A DNA stretch of 64,000 nt, taken from Rahnella woolbedingensis. Lineage in GTDB: Bacteria > Pseudomonadota > Gammaproteobacteria > Enterobacterales > Enterobacteriaceae. Made by a program: the position numbers and the translations under genes. Under the pieces are notes generated by a model that was given only the letters and a program-made list of their open reading frames with translations, did no database searches and had not been told where the DNA came from. Positions 9,347-17,708 of this stretch are shown here, piece after piece. Position 1 is the stretch's first letter; each line of letters starts with the position of its first letter. Location of the stretch: the NCBI RefSeq assembly GCF_003602095.1, contig NZ_RAHH01000021.1:40733-104732 (forward strand), written 5' to 3'.

Positions 9347-10159
9347 ATGAAGAAGAACCGCGCGTTTTTGAAGTGGGCTGGCGGCAAATACCCGCTGATT
9401 GATGACATCAAACGTCATCTTCCGGCGGGAGATTGTCTGATTGAGCCTTTTGTTGGCGCGGGTTCGGTATTTTTGAATACCGAGTATGACGCTTATATTC
9501 TGGCGGACATCAACAACGACCTGATTAACCTCTACAACATTGTGAAGACACGCACGGCGGAATTTGTGCGTGATGCCCGTGTGCTTTTCACGCCAGAGTT
9601 TAACGAGTCAGAGCGTTTTTACGTCCTGAGGGCTGAGTTTAATGCCAGCAGCGACCCTTATCGTCGTTCCGTGCTTTTCCTCTATCTCAACCGCCATTGT
9701 TATAACGGCCTGTGCCGTTACAATCTCAGTGGGGCATTTAACGTGCCTTTCGGCCGTTATAAAAAGCCGTATTTCCCGGAAGATGAGCTCCACTGGTTTG
9801 CTGAAAAAGCGAAAAATGCAGTGTTTGTGTGTGAGCATTATCAGGACACTTTGCTCAAGGCGCAGGTTGGTTCGGTGGTGTATTGCGATCCTCCGTATGC
9901 CCCGCTTTCTGCGACCGCGAACTTTACGGCTTACCACACCAACAGTTTTAGTATGGATGATCAGCGTAATCTGGCGCGTCTGGCGTACCAGCTTTCCCAA
10001 GAGAATGACGTGCCGGTGCTGATTTCCAACCACGAAACACCACAAACGCTGGAATGGTACGCAGAAGCAGATCTGCACCGTGTTTCGGCGCGGCGTACTA
10101 TCAGTAGTAAAGCTGCAAAACGCAGCATGGTGAATGAACTTTTAGCGCTCTACCGGTGA
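9347..10159 (+). CDS. dam: DNA adenine methyltransferase (GATC)
   Basis: Dam transfers a methyl group from S-adenosylmethionine to N6 of adenine in GATC. The mark directs mismatch repair, replication timing and some promoters. The 270-aa product has the family length. The AdoMet-binding FLKWAGGK (7-14) and EPFVGAGS motifs and the catalytic DPPY at residues 181-184 are intact. The ATG at 9347 is in the operon downstream of damX. Nothing suggests inactivation. Confidence 0.98.
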   Translation: MKKNRAFLKWAGGKYPLIDDIKRHLPAGDCLIEPFVGAGSVFLNTEYDAYILADINNDLINLYNIVKTRTAEFVRDARVLFTPEFNESERFYVLRAEFNASSDPYRRSVLFLYLNRHCYNGLCRYNLSGAFNVPFGRYKKPYFPEDELHWFAEKAKNAVFVCEHYQDTLLKAQVGSVVYCDPPYAPLSATANFTAYHTNSFSMDDQRNLARLAYQLSQENDVPVLISNHETPQTLEWYAEADLHRVSARRTISSKAAKRSMVNELLALYR

Positions 10160-10208
10160 TTGCCGTTCAGCGGTGATCCACCGATAACCCTATCGTTTGG
10201 AGAAGCGG

Positions 10209-10886
10209 ATGAAACAGTTTTTGATTGCACCGTCCATTCTGTCGGCTGACTTTGCCCGTCTGGGTGAGGACACGGCCAAAGCACTGGAAGCTGGCGGAGA
10301 TGTTGTCCATTTTGATGTGATGGATAACCACTACGTACCCAATCTGACGATGGGACCAGCGGTGCTGAAAGCGCTGCGCAACTACGGTATTACTGCGCCG
10401 ATCGACGTTCACCTGATGGTCAAACCGGTTGATCGCATTATCCCGGATTTTGCTGAGGCTGGAGCGACTTACATCACCTTCCATCCGGAAGCGTCAGAGC
10501 ACGTTGACCGTTCGCTGCAACTGATTAAAAGCCACGGCTGTAAAGCCGGTCTGGTGTTTAACCCTGCCACTTCGCTGAGCTATCTTGATTACGTGATGGA
10601 TAAACTCGATGTGATCCTGCTGATGTCGGTAAATCCGGGCTTTGGCGGTCAGTCGTTTATCCCAGGCACGCTCGATAAGCTGCGTCAGGTGCGTAAAATC
10701 ATTGATGCCAGCGGTTATGACATTCGTCTGGAAGTTGATGGCGGCGTGAAAGCCGAAAATATCGGTGAAATTGCTGCGGCGGGCGCGGATATGTTCGTCG
10801 CCGGTTCTGCCATCTTTAATCAGCCGGATTACCGTACCGTTATCGACCACATGCGCAGCGAGCTGGCTAAGGCCACCCATGACTGA
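10209..10886 (+). CDS. rpe: Ribulose-phosphate 3-epimerase
   Basis: Rpe interconverts D-ribulose 5-phosphate and D-xylulose 5-phosphate in the pentose phosphate pathway. The start at 10209 ([19 protein letters not shown]), preceded by TTTGGAGAAGCGG, gives 225 aa, the E. coli length; four extra in-frame codons upstream are not conserved. TIM-barrel metal and phosphate-binding motifs are visible: [28 protein letters not shown] and EVDGG. The end overlaps gph by 8 bases. Confidence 0.97.
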   Translation: MKQFLIAPSILSADFARLGEDTAKALEAGGDVVHFDVMDNHYVPNLTMGPAVLKALRNYGITAPIDVHLMVKPVDRIIPDFAEAGATYITFHPEASEHVDRSLQLIKSHGCKAGLVFNPATSLSYLDYVMDKLDVILLMSVNPGFGGQSFIPGTLDKLRQVRKIIDASGYDIRLEVDGGVKAENIGEIAAAGADMFVAGSAIFNQPDYRTVIDHMRSELAKATHD

Positions 10887-11577
10887 GTCCCTGAAAGCCC
10901 TCGGTTTAGGGTTTGATCTCGACGGTACGCTGGTCGACAGCGCGCCGGGTCTTTCAGAAGCGATGGATCTGGCGCTGCAAGATTTTAGCCTGCCTGCCGC
11001 AGGCGTTGAACGCCTGAGCACCTGGATTGGCAACGGTGCGGATATCATGGTTGAGCGTGCCGTGCGCTGGGCCGAAGGCGATTTGTCGCCTGAATTTCTG
11101 CAGAAAGTACGCGATAAATTCGATCACTATTATGCCGATACCGCCGCAGGCGGCAGCCGTTTGTATTCGCAGGTTAAAGAGACGCTGGCCGCTCTGGCCG
11201 CAGCCGGAATACCTATGGGGCTGGTGACCAATAAACCTACGCCTTTCATCGCGCCTTTACTGCAATCGCTCGGTATCGACAGCTATTTCACTGTGGTGAT
11301 TGGTGGTGACGACGTCGTGGCGAAAAAACCGCATCCGGCGCCGGTCTACATGACGTTAGCATTGCTGGGTCTGCGTGCCAGTGAAATGGTATTCGTGGGC
11401 GATTCCCGCAATGATATTCATGCTGCACAGGCCGCAGGCTGCCCGTGTGTCGGTATGACCTACGGTTATAACTACGGTGAAACCATCGCGCTGACTAAAC
11501 CCGATCGCGTGCTGGACCATTTCGCCGACCTTTTGCCCACATTAGGGCTGTCATCTTTAAAAGATCAGGAAGCATAA
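10879..11577 (+). CDS. gph: Phosphoglycolate phosphatase
   Basis: Gph dephosphorylates 2-phosphoglycolate, including that produced during repair of 3'-phosphoglycolate DNA ends. It is a haloacid dehalogenase (HAD) family enzyme. The 232-aa product starts at ATG 10879 inside the rpe 3' end ([17 protein letters not shown]). HAD motif I is DLDGT at 13-17 with nucleophile Asp13; motif II is VTNKPT; motif III includes KKPHPAP; motif IV is VGDSRNDI. The translational overlap with rpe indicates coupling. Confidence 0.95.
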   Translation: MTESLKALGLGFDLDGTLVDSAPGLSEAMDLALQDFSLPAAGVERLSTWIGNGADIMVERAVRWAEGDLSPEFLQKVRDKFDHYYADTAAGGSRLYSQVKETLAALAAAGIPMGLVTNKPTPFIAPLLQSLGIDSYFTVVIGGDDVVAKKPHPAPVYMTLALLGLRASEMVFVGDSRNDIHAAQAAGCPCVGMTYGYNYGETIALTKPDRVLDHFADLLPTLGLSSLKDQEA

Positions 11578-11578
11578 A

Positions 11579-12595
11579 ATGAGTAAACCCATCGTATTTA
11601 GTGGCGCACAGCCCTCCGGCGAATTGACCATTGGCAACTACATGGGTGCGCTGCGTCAATGGGTCAAAATGCAGGACGATTACGAATGCATTTACTGCAT
11701 CGTCGATTTGCACGCGATCACCGTACGTCAGGATCCGGAAAAACTGCGCAAAGCGACGCTCGACACGCTGGCGCTGTATCTGGCGGTCGGCATTGATCCG
11801 AAGAAAAGTACCATCTTCGTGCAGTCTCATGTTCCTGAACACAGCCAGCTGAGCTGGGCGCTGAACTGCTACACCTATTTTGGTGAGCTGGGTCGTATGA
11901 CGCAGTTTAAAGACAAGTCCGCACGTTACGAAACCTCCAACAGCGAAAGCATCACTGCCGGTCTGTTCGATTATCCGGTGCTGATGGCGGCTGATATTCT
12001 GCTGTACCAGACCAATCAGGTGCCGGTCGGCGAAGACCAGAAACAACATCTGGAACTGAGCCGCGATATCGCAGCCCGTTTCAACGCGCTGTATGGCGAT
12101 GTGTTTACTGTGCCTGAGCCATTCATTCCGAAGTCGGGTGCCCGTGTGATGTCCCTGCAGGAACCGACCAAGAAGATGTCCAAGTCTGATGATAACCGTA
12201 AAAACGTTATCGGCCTGCTGGAAGATCCGAAAGCGGTGACCAAAAAAATCAAAAGCGCGATGACCGATTCCGAAGAGCCACCGGTCATCCGTTACGATAT
12301 TAAGAACAAGCCAGGCGTTTCTAACCTGCTGGATATTCTTTCCGGTGTCACCGGCAAAGCTATCCCTGAACTGGAAGCAGAATTCGAAGGCCAGATGTAT
12401 GGTCATCTGAAAGGCGCAGTGGCTGAAGCCGTTTCAGGGATGCTGACCGAAGTGCAGGAGCGTTTTAACCGCTTCCGCAGTGACGAAGCTTACCTGCAAC
12501 AGGTGATGAAAGAGGGCGCTGAAAAAGCCCGCGCCCGCGCCAGCGTGACGCTGAAAAAAGCCTATGAAGCTATCGGTTTCGTTAGCTACGAATAA
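11579..12595 (+). CDS. trpS: Tryptophanyl-tRNA synthetase
   Basis: TrpS is a class I aminoacyl-tRNA synthetase that charges tRNA-Trp. The 338-aa product is close to E. coli TrpS (334 aa). The HIGH-like motif is TIGN (17-20) and the KMSKS loop is at 199-203. GEDQKQH, which contacts ATP and tryptophan, is also present. It is the last gene of the aroK operon: its ATG follows the gph stop directly, and a strong terminator lies 20 bases after its stop. Confidence 0.98.
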   Translation: MSKPIVFSGAQPSGELTIGNYMGALRQWVKMQDDYECIYCIVDLHAITVRQDPEKLRKATLDTLALYLAVGIDPKKSTIFVQSHVPEHSQLSWALNCYTYFGELGRMTQFKDKSARYETSNSESITAGLFDYPVLMAADILLYQTNQVPVGEDQKQHLELSRDIAARFNALYGDVFTVPEPFIPKSGARVMSLQEPTKKMSKSDDNRKNVIGLLEDPKAVTKKIKSAMTDSEEPPVIRYDIKNKPGVSNLLDILSGVTGKAIPELEAEFEGQMYGHLKGAVAEAVSGMLTEVQERFNRFRSDEAYLQQVMKEGAEKARARASVTLKKAYEAIGFVSYE

Positions 12596-12615
12596 TTCAG
12601 GCCTGGCACCAAAGC

Positions 12616-12650
12616 AAAAAACCACGTCTTTTGACGTGGTTTTTCATTTT
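12616..12650 (+). terminator. Bidirectional terminator after trpS
   Basis: A perfect 8-bp stem, ACCACGTC (12621-12628) and GACGTGGT (12633-12640), closes a TTTT loop. It is flanked by an A-run before and a T-run after, so it can stop transcription of trpS on + and of the TpsB gene on -. Confidence 0.9.
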
Positions 12651-12657
12651 CAGGGCA

Positions 12658-14370
12658 TCAGGATCCGGCACTGAAGTTGTAGGTAAAGGTCGCGTTATAA
12701 CGCCAGTCGCGGGAGGTACTGTCGAGCGGTGCGTCGCCAATGGGGCGGGCGGCTTCCACGGATAGCATGTAGTGACGGTTATCGCCAAACATCACACCAA
12801 TCGCGTATGACGACAGATTCTGCTGCGGTAATCCTTGCTGATTGAAACCGGTATGCGCCGCATCCACCACCGCGTACGGTTGAATGGTTTTCAGCCAGAC
12901 TCCCTGTTCCAGACTATGGATATAACGCATTTCTACCTGTCCGCCGACGCCGTAATCCCCCTGTGCATCACTGTCCGGATAGCCACGCCCGTAATGCAGG
13001 GCACCAAAATTCACCCGCTCCGGTTCCGGCAAATCATTATCCGACCAGTCACCTTCCACCGACGCGCTGAGCCGCCACTTTTTATCAAACAGATAAGCCG
13101 TGTCACCGTTAAATTTCCAGCGGGTAAAGGTCAGATCCGCGTTGGGTGTCGAATTGGTTGCGCCGAGTCCGTCGATTCCCTGACGAACGTTAAACGTGGT
13201 ATTCCAGTAAGCCTGATCGTATTCCCGATATCCGGTGAGGGACAATTCTGCTGCCGGATAGCGTATCCGCTGGTTCACCTGCGGTAATTGCAGTTTCTGA
13301 TCGCCGAGTCTTGCCAGTAAATCGTACTCGTATTTCTTGTCGAGATAATCCAGGCCGCCGCTGACCGTCCACTGTTTTTTACGCGTCAGCTGCAACGGAT
13401 AACTGAACACCACACCGCCGTTATATTGCGTTTGAGTATCCTGTGAACCCACATTGATGCCGTTGGGTAGCAGCAATATCGTGTTGTAATCCTTATCTTT
13501 TTGCTGGTAGTAACTGCCCTTAAACTGCATCAGCAAACCATCATCGCCGAGATACTGCTGATAGTTCAGACCGGCGTAGGTTTTGCGGGTATCGCTTTCC
13601 AGGGGGATTAACGTCGCAATACCCAGTTGCTCGCCATAGGTGCTCAGGCCGCTCAGCGTGGCGTTGACCACTGCAGAGCTGTCGCCTTTGCGGGTATCAA
13701 CGGCGGTGGCGATATTCCAGTTCCGCGGGCGTGTGGCGTCGACATTGAGCGTGGTTGCGCCATAAATATTGTCAGGGTTTTTCGCTGATGCGTTGATTTT
13801 GGTATCGGGGGTGCGCTCCATCAGCAGGGTGTAGCGCTCGAAGGTGTCCTGCGTCAGCGGTTTCTCCGCCATGATGTGTTGCGATAATTTGCTCAGCCAG
13901 CGGCCGACCTGCTGATTGTCGCTGTGGATTTGGGTGCCGGCAATATACCCCTCCACCAGACCAATTTTCAGTACGCCATCTTTAAAGTTATCCGTCGGAA
14001 TATAGGCATACGAGAGGATAAAACCGTCATCATGATATCGCTGCGTGATGGAGTCCGTCGCCGCCAGCAGGGCTGATATCGGTACCTTTTTGCCGATAAA
14101 GGGGGCGAAAGGCGCAGCCAGCGAATCCAGCGGATATTGTGTGCCGCCGACAAACTGGATGTGTTTCACATCGACCAGTGTCTGAGGTGTCAGGCTGGGG
14201 GAGGGTTTTTGTGCTGGCAGGTCGATTTTTTGCGCTTTGGCCGGCGGCTGCGAAATGGGCTGAGCCAGTTTGGCCGGGTTATTCGGGTCGATCAAGGTAG
14301 GAAACATATCTGCCGAACTGTAACCAATGGCAGAACCCAATAAAGCCACTATGCAGGATTTTATTCTCAT
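12658..14370 (-). CDS. TpsB/ShlB/FhaC-family outer membrane transporter
   Basis: This is an Omp85-superfamily two-partner secretion (type Vb) porin. A signal peptide (about 1-22) is followed by a Pro/Gln-rich linker (about 25-60), two POTRA domains (about 65-145 and 146-220; the first begins VKHIQFVGG) and a 16-strand-type barrel to the C-terminus. The conserved barrel-plug motif is visible as YGRGYPDS (RGY of loop L6). Length 570 aa fits ShlB/FhaC relatives. ATG 14370 is preferred over 14376 because AAGG sits 8 bases before it. The gene directly upstream on the same strand encodes a repeat-rich lipoprotein, its only candidate cargo here. The block is absent from the E. coli backbone, so it is accessory. 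Confidence 0.88.
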   Translation of the reverse strand: MRIKSCIVALLGSAIGYSSADMFPTLIDPNNPAKLAQPISQPPAKAQKIDLPAQKPSPSLTPQTLVDVKHIQFVGGTQYPLDSLAAPFAPFIGKKVPISALLAATDSITQRYHDDGFILSYAYIPTDNFKDGVLKIGLVEGYIAGTQIHSDNQQVGRWLSKLSQHIMAEKPLTQDTFERYTLLMERTPDTKINASAKNPDNIYGATTLNVDATRPRNWNIATAVDTRKGDSSAVVNATLSGLSTYGEQLGIATLIPLESDTRKTYAGLNYQQYLGDDGLLMQFKGSYYQQKDKDYNTILLLPNGINVGSQDTQTQYNGGVVFSYPLQLTRKKQWTVSGGLDYLDKKYEYDLLARLGDQKLQLPQVNQRIRYPAAELSLTGYREYDQAYWNTTFNVRQGIDGLGATNSTPNADLTFTRWKFNGDTAYLFDKKWRLSASVEGDWSDNDLPEPERVNFGALHYGRGYPDSDAQGDYGVGGQVEMRYIHSLEQGVWLKTIQPYAVVDAAHTGFNQQGLPQQNLSSYAIGVMFGDNRHYMLSVEAARPIGDAPLDSTSRDWRYNATFTYNFSAGS

Positions 14371-14418
14371 AAACATTCCTTTGAACGCACAGGCAAAAGT
14401 TGGAGCTAAGAGGGCAAA

Positions 14419-14447
14419 CCCGCTCTCCGGCAGAGTCGGAGAACGGG
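14419..14447 (-). other. Intercistronic hairpin between lipoprotein and TpsB genes
   Basis: CCCG-C-TCTCCG (14419-14429) pairs with CGGAGA-A-CGGG (14437-14447), with one internal C/A mismatch and a 7-base loop. It lies in the gap between the two genes and has no good T-run. It may adjust the relative expression of the abundant lipoprotein and the porin, or protect the upstream mRNA. That role is inference. Confidence 0.5.
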
Positions 14448-14464
14448 CGTTATACCGCTAAAGA

Positions 14465-15646
14465 TTACTGTGTTTTATTCAATTTCAGTCCAAGGCCGCC
14501 GGTAAGCCCGCCAACGGTGGTGCCTACACCGGCAAGCAAACCGCCTGATTGTGAAACTGATGCGCCTGCACCCGCTGAGATACCGCCAGAGTTACTGGCC
14601 GTTGTTGTCGTGGTGCTGCTGGCCGGAACCAAAATGGTGCCGGTTTTAGACACTGCCTGTCCGGTATCCGTAACCGCTGTACCCAGACCCGCAAGAGCCG
14701 GTGTACTGGTGGAGAGTTGCGTCCCTGTGCTGCTGACCGTTGTTCCGACCTGACTGAGCAAGCCATTCACTGGTGTGCCCAGACCTGTCGCGCCGCCCAC
14801 AGTCTGGGTGGTGTTTTGTACCTGCGCGACAACAGGCGTGACCACGCCGGTTGCTGCCGTTGTTACACCGGAAAGTGCACCACTTTGCACGTTGGTGGCT
14901 AATCCGTTACCCGTTGTCGTCACGACTTTCCCGACGTTATTCACCAGTCCGCCTGCTGCCGTTGTCACTCCGCTGGCCGGGGTTCCGGCAGTATTGGCTG
15001 AAAGCGAGGTGCCGAGGCCAGAAACGCCGGTGCCTAAATCAGCCACGGCGATGGGAACTCCGGCGACGGTTGTCCCGATGGCATTAGGATTGGTGCCGAG
15101 TTGCCCCACACCGTTTTGCACACCACTGCCGACGTCCGTAACGGCTTTACCTGTGCTGTCGATGATGGTGACGACGCCGGTGCCTGCGACCGGAATATTA
15201 CCCACCGGTGTCTGGCTGGCGATACTGCTGACCTGCGTCCCCAGGCCACCGACTGCTCCACCCGCATTGCTCAGGATGGTGCCGGTCGCGAGTGTGGTAG
15301 ACGTCGTCCCTGTTCCTGTTCCTGTACCCGTTCCGGTACCTGTCCCTGTGCCGGTTCCAGTCCCGGTCCCAGTTCCAGTTCCAGTTCCATTCCCGGCGGT
15401 GGTGGTGCCGTCACCTGTCGTGGAGGTGCCTGTACCCGTTCCTGTTCCTGTGCCGTTGCCTGCGGTAGTTGTTCCGTCACTGCCTGAAGTGGTTCCATCA
15501 CCGGTTGTAGCCGATCCGGTTGTGGATGTTTTTGCCGTATGAGAAGAACCGCCGCCGCCACTGCCGCTACAGGCAGCCAGTGACAGGGCGACTAAGATTG
15601 CCAGGGCAATCTTGTTAACATGACCAACATGAATGGTATGGCGCAT
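14465..15646 (-). CDS. Gly-Thr repeat lipoprotein, candidate TpsB cargo
   Basis: A 393-aa predicted lipoprotein. The signal peptide ends in the lipobox LAAC with Cys26; the next residue is Ser, consistent with outer-membrane sorting. A Gly/Ser/Thr-rich region with long (Gly-Thr)n runs covers about residues 55-120. The rest is a low-complexity Gly/Thr/Val/Ala-rich repeat domain with recurring blocks of the type VGG.GT.VSS and TGxAVTxxG. There are no cysteines after the lipid anchor. GGAGGG lies 7 bases before ATG 15646, so the upstream GTG at 15661, which overlaps that site, is not the start. Similar proteins are annotated as collagen-like repeat proteins, but no Gly-X-Y triplet pattern is obvious. 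It is probably surface-exposed; function unknown. Confidence 0.8.
   Translation of the reverse strand: MRHTIHVGHVNKIALAILVALSLAACSGSGGGGSSHTAKTSTTGSATTGDGTTSGSDGTTTAGNGTGTGTGTGTSTTGDGTTTAGNGTGTGTGTGTGTGTGTGTGTGTGTGTGTTSTTLATGTILSNAGGAVGGLGTQVSSIASQTPVGNIPVAGTGVVTIIDSTGKAVTDVGSGVQNGVGQLGTNPNAIGTTVAGVPIAVADLGTGVSGLGTSLSANTAGTPASGVTTAAGGLVNNVGKVVTTTGNGLATNVQSGALSGVTTAATGVVTPVVAQVQNTTQTVGGATGLGTPVNGLLSQVGTTVSSTGTQLSTSTPALAGLGTAVTDTGQAVSKTGTILVPASSTTTTTASNSGGISAGAGASVSQSGGLLAGVGTTVGGLTGGLGLKLNKTQ
15306..15455. repeat. Hexanucleotide (Gly-Thr) tandem repeat arrays
   Basis: Two arrays of degenerate 6-bp units GTNCCN (+ strand) encode alternating Gly-Thr on the - strand. One has 14 units at 15306-15389 and the other 5 units at 15426-15455, separated by a 36-bp spacer coding for Asp-Gly-Thr-Thr-type sequence. 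Changes in copy number keep the reading frame, so the array would vary protein length rather than switch it off. Confidence 0.85.
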
Positions 15647-15773
15647 GATTTGACCCTCCACGGGAGATTACGCCACAGTTGGCGTAATTAAAGTTTAAGT
15701 TGAAGATTCTGAATATTCCATTTGGGTGGGGTGATTATTTTGAATTTGGAATGAGATGGGTGAGATAACAGGA

Positions 15774-15804
15774 ATTATATACTGTTATAAGATTCGTCTT
15801 ATAA
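15774..15804 (-). promoter_or_regulatory. Candidate promoter and palindromic operator of lipoprotein-TpsB pair
   Basis: On the - strand a perfect TATAAT (15779-15774) has no good -35 hexamer. At the -35 position sits a perfect 8-bp inverted repeat, TTATAAGA (15785-15792) and TCTTATAA (15797-15804), around TTCG. This layout suggests control by a dimeric regulator binding at -35. The -10 and palindrome are seen; the role is inferred. Confidence 0.45.
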
Positions 15805-15822
15805 GTGGGGGCGAGAAGTGAA

Positions 15823-15848
15823 TCTGAATTCACTTCTCTGAATTGATT
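15823..15848. other. 10-bp inverted repeat downstream of cysG
   Basis: GAGAAGTGAA (15823-15832) and TTCACTTCTC (15839-15848) form a perfect 10-bp stem with a 6-base loop, 37 bases after the cysG stop. There is no T-run on the - strand, so it is a poor intrinsic terminator. It may stabilise the cysG 3' end or act as a regulatory site for the lipoprotein promoter. Confidence 0.45.
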
Positions 15849-15884
15849 AATAAAATAAATGGAGTTTTTTTGAGCAAAAAGGCG

Positions 15885-17267
15885 TTACAGACGGGTTTCG
15901 CTGGCAAACCAGTTCAGTTTCTGGCGTAAACTCACGACTGTACCGACAATGATCAAACTTGGGCTCTGTACCTGTTTTGCCAGACTTTCGAGCTCAGTGA
16001 GGCTGCCGGTGACCACGCGCTGCGTCTGGCTGGTGCCGTTTTCGACCAGTGCCACAGGCGTTTCTGCTGGCAGACCGTTTTCCAGCAGACGACGCTGGAT
16101 TTCCGGCGCCTGTGTCAGACCCATATAAAACACCAGCGTTTGCTGGCCCTGAGCCAGACAGGCCCAGTCTAAAACGCCATCCTGCTTCGCATGGCCGGTA
16201 ATGAGCCGCACGCTTTGCGCATGGTCGCGATGAGTCAGCGGAATGCCGCTGTAGGCTGAGCAACCGGAGGCCGCCGTAATACCCGGCACCACAGAAAACG
16301 CGATACCTGCGGCTTTCAGCGCTTCCAGTTCTTCGCCGCCACGGCCAAAGATAAACGGATCGCCGCCTTTGAGGCGCACAACGCGTTTGCCCATCAGTGC
16401 CTGTTCCAGCAGGATTTCGTTGATACGCTCCTGCGGCACGCAGTGATGCCCCGCCCGTTTGCCGACAAAAATACGCTCTGCATCACGGCGAATCAGATTC
16501 ATTACGCTGTCAGAGACCAACCGGTCATAAACCACAACATCGGCCAACTGCATCTGCTGCAAGCCTTTCAGGGTCAGCAATCCGGCATCGCCTGGTCCGG
16601 CACCGACCAGAATGACTTCGCCATGTTTATCTACCGGTTCACTGAACAGCTCTTCGAGATATTGCCCGCTTTGCGCGTCGTCATTATTGGCCAGCGACTG
16701 CGCCAGACGATGATGATTAAACAGCTTTTCCCACCAGCGGCGGCGCTCTGCGGCATCGGTGAAATGCGCTTTAACGCGGGCGCGTAATCCGCCAGCTACC
16801 TGGGCCAGTTTACCCAGATGCTGCGGCAAAATGGATTCCAGACGCTCACGCAGCAGGCGCGCAAGCACCGGCGCATTGCCACCGGAAGAGACGGCGATCA
16901 TCAGCGGTGAACGGTCGATGATCGACGGCATGATCACGCTGGCGCTTTCCGGTGCATCGACCACGTTACAGAACACGCGGCGCTGCTCGGCGGCTTCGCT
17001 GACTTCCTGGTTTACTACGTCTGAATCAGTCGCGGCGATAACCAACCATTTTTCATCCACCAGCAGCGGGGAGAATTCGCCTTTCAGCAGGCGGACTTTG
17101 CCTTCATCTGCCCAGATTTGAAATTGCGACGTGAAGGTCAGGGCGTTAACCGTTAGTTTTGCGCCAGCATCGAGCAGCAGGCGCGCTTTACGTTCAGCCA
17201 CGTCCCCGGCACCGACCAGCAAACAGGCTCTGTTTTTTAACTGACAAAATAGCGGCAGGTAATCCAT
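15885..17267 (-). CDS. cysG: Siroheme synthase (trifunctional CysG)
   Basis: CysG makes siroheme from uroporphyrinogen III. The N-terminal part (about 1-150) is the NAD-dependent precorrin-2 dehydrogenase and ferrochelatase, with [18 protein letters not shown] and the catalytic region [15 protein letters not shown]. The C-terminal part (about 217-460) is uroporphyrinogen III methyltransferase, with [47 protein letters not shown] and [12 protein letters not shown]. The 460-aa product is near E. coli CysG (457). Siroheme is the cofactor of NirB encoded just upstream and of sulfite reductase. Confidence 0.97.
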   Translation of the reverse strand: MDYLPLFCQLKNRACLLVGAGDVAERKARLLLDAGAKLTVNALTFTSQFQIWADEGKVRLLKGEFSPLLVDEKWLVIAATDSDVVNQEVSEAAEQRRVFCNVVDAPESASVIMPSIIDRSPLMIAVSSGGNAPVLARLLRERLESILPQHLGKLAQVAGGLRARVKAHFTDAAERRRWWEKLFNHHRLAQSLANNDDAQSGQYLEELFSEPVDKHGEVILVGAGPGDAGLLTLKGLQQMQLADVVVYDRLVSDSVMNLIRRDAERIFVGKRAGHHCVPQERINEILLEQALMGKRVVRLKGGDPFIFGRGGEELEALKAAGIAFSVVPGITAASGCSAYSGIPLTHRDHAQSVRLITGHAKQDGVLDWACLAQGQQTLVFYMGLTQAPEIQRRLLENGLPAETPVALVENGTSQTQRVVTGSLTELESLAKQVQSPSLIIVGTVVSLRQKLNWFASETRL

Positions 17268-17323
17268 AGCAAATATTCTCTGAGACAGCGTTCTTGAAGC
17301 GACATTGTTTTAAATAAAGAACA

Positions 17324-17343
17324 ACGCCGCCCGGAGGCGGCGT
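17324..17343 (-). terminator. Hairpin between nirD and cysG
   Basis: ACGCCGCC (17324-17331) and GGCGGCGT (17336-17343) form a perfect 8-bp G+C-rich stem with a 4-base loop, 14 bases after the nirD stop. Only a broken T-rich stretch follows on the - strand. It may end or attenuate the nirBD transcript before cysG. Confidence 0.55.
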
Positions 17344-17357
17344 GGAAAGCGCGGAGT

Positions 17358-17708
17358 TTAGCAGGTTTGCGCCTGAAGACTGGCGGTATTCAGTTCAATA
17401 TTCCCGTCGCGGACACGCACTTCGTAGGCGGAAATTGAATGCGCTTCATCTTCCATACAAAGACCGTCTTTCAGGCGGAAATGTTGTTTTTTCAGCGGAC
17501 TGGCCACCCAGAGCTCGCCCTGATGTTCAGCGATGATTCCGCGTGACAGCACGCTGGCCTGCGCGAACGGGTCGATATTCGACAGCGCGAAAATCTGCTC
17601 ATCGGCATAGGGACGGAACAGCGCGATTTGCTGATCGCCTGCCAGTGCGCAAACACCGCAGCCCGGCAGGATCTGACCGACAGAACAAAGCGTTAACCAC
17701 TGGCTCAT
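17358..17708 (-). CDS. nirD: Nitrite reductase small subunit
   Basis: NirD is the small subunit of the cytoplasmic NADH-dependent nitrite reductase, a Rieske-fold protein. The 116-aa product resembles E. coli NirD (108 aa) throughout, with GCGVCALAGDQQIALFRPY, ISNIDPFAQASVLSRG and GELWVASPLKKQ-type segments; the extra residues are at the C-terminus. The Cys/His ligands of a true Rieske cluster are not evident. Its ATG overlaps the nirB stop by four bases (ATGA). nirC, which follows nirD in E. coli, is absent. Confidence 0.95.
   Translation of the reverse strand: MSQWLTLCSVGQILPGCGVCALAGDQQIALFRPYADEQIFALSNIDPFAQASVLSRGIIAEHQGELWVASPLKKQHFRLKDGLCMEDEAHSISAYEVRVRDGNIELNTASLQAQTC

Noticed and set aside
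11495..12406. 303-codon - strand frame over trpS
   Set aside because: Antisense of a clearly conserved synthetase gene, with no family similarity.
14775..15542. 255-codon + strand frame with Val-Pro repeats
   Set aside because: It is the antisense reading of the (Gly-Thr)n hexamer arrays; the - strand lipoprotein has the signal peptide, lipobox and ribosome binding site.
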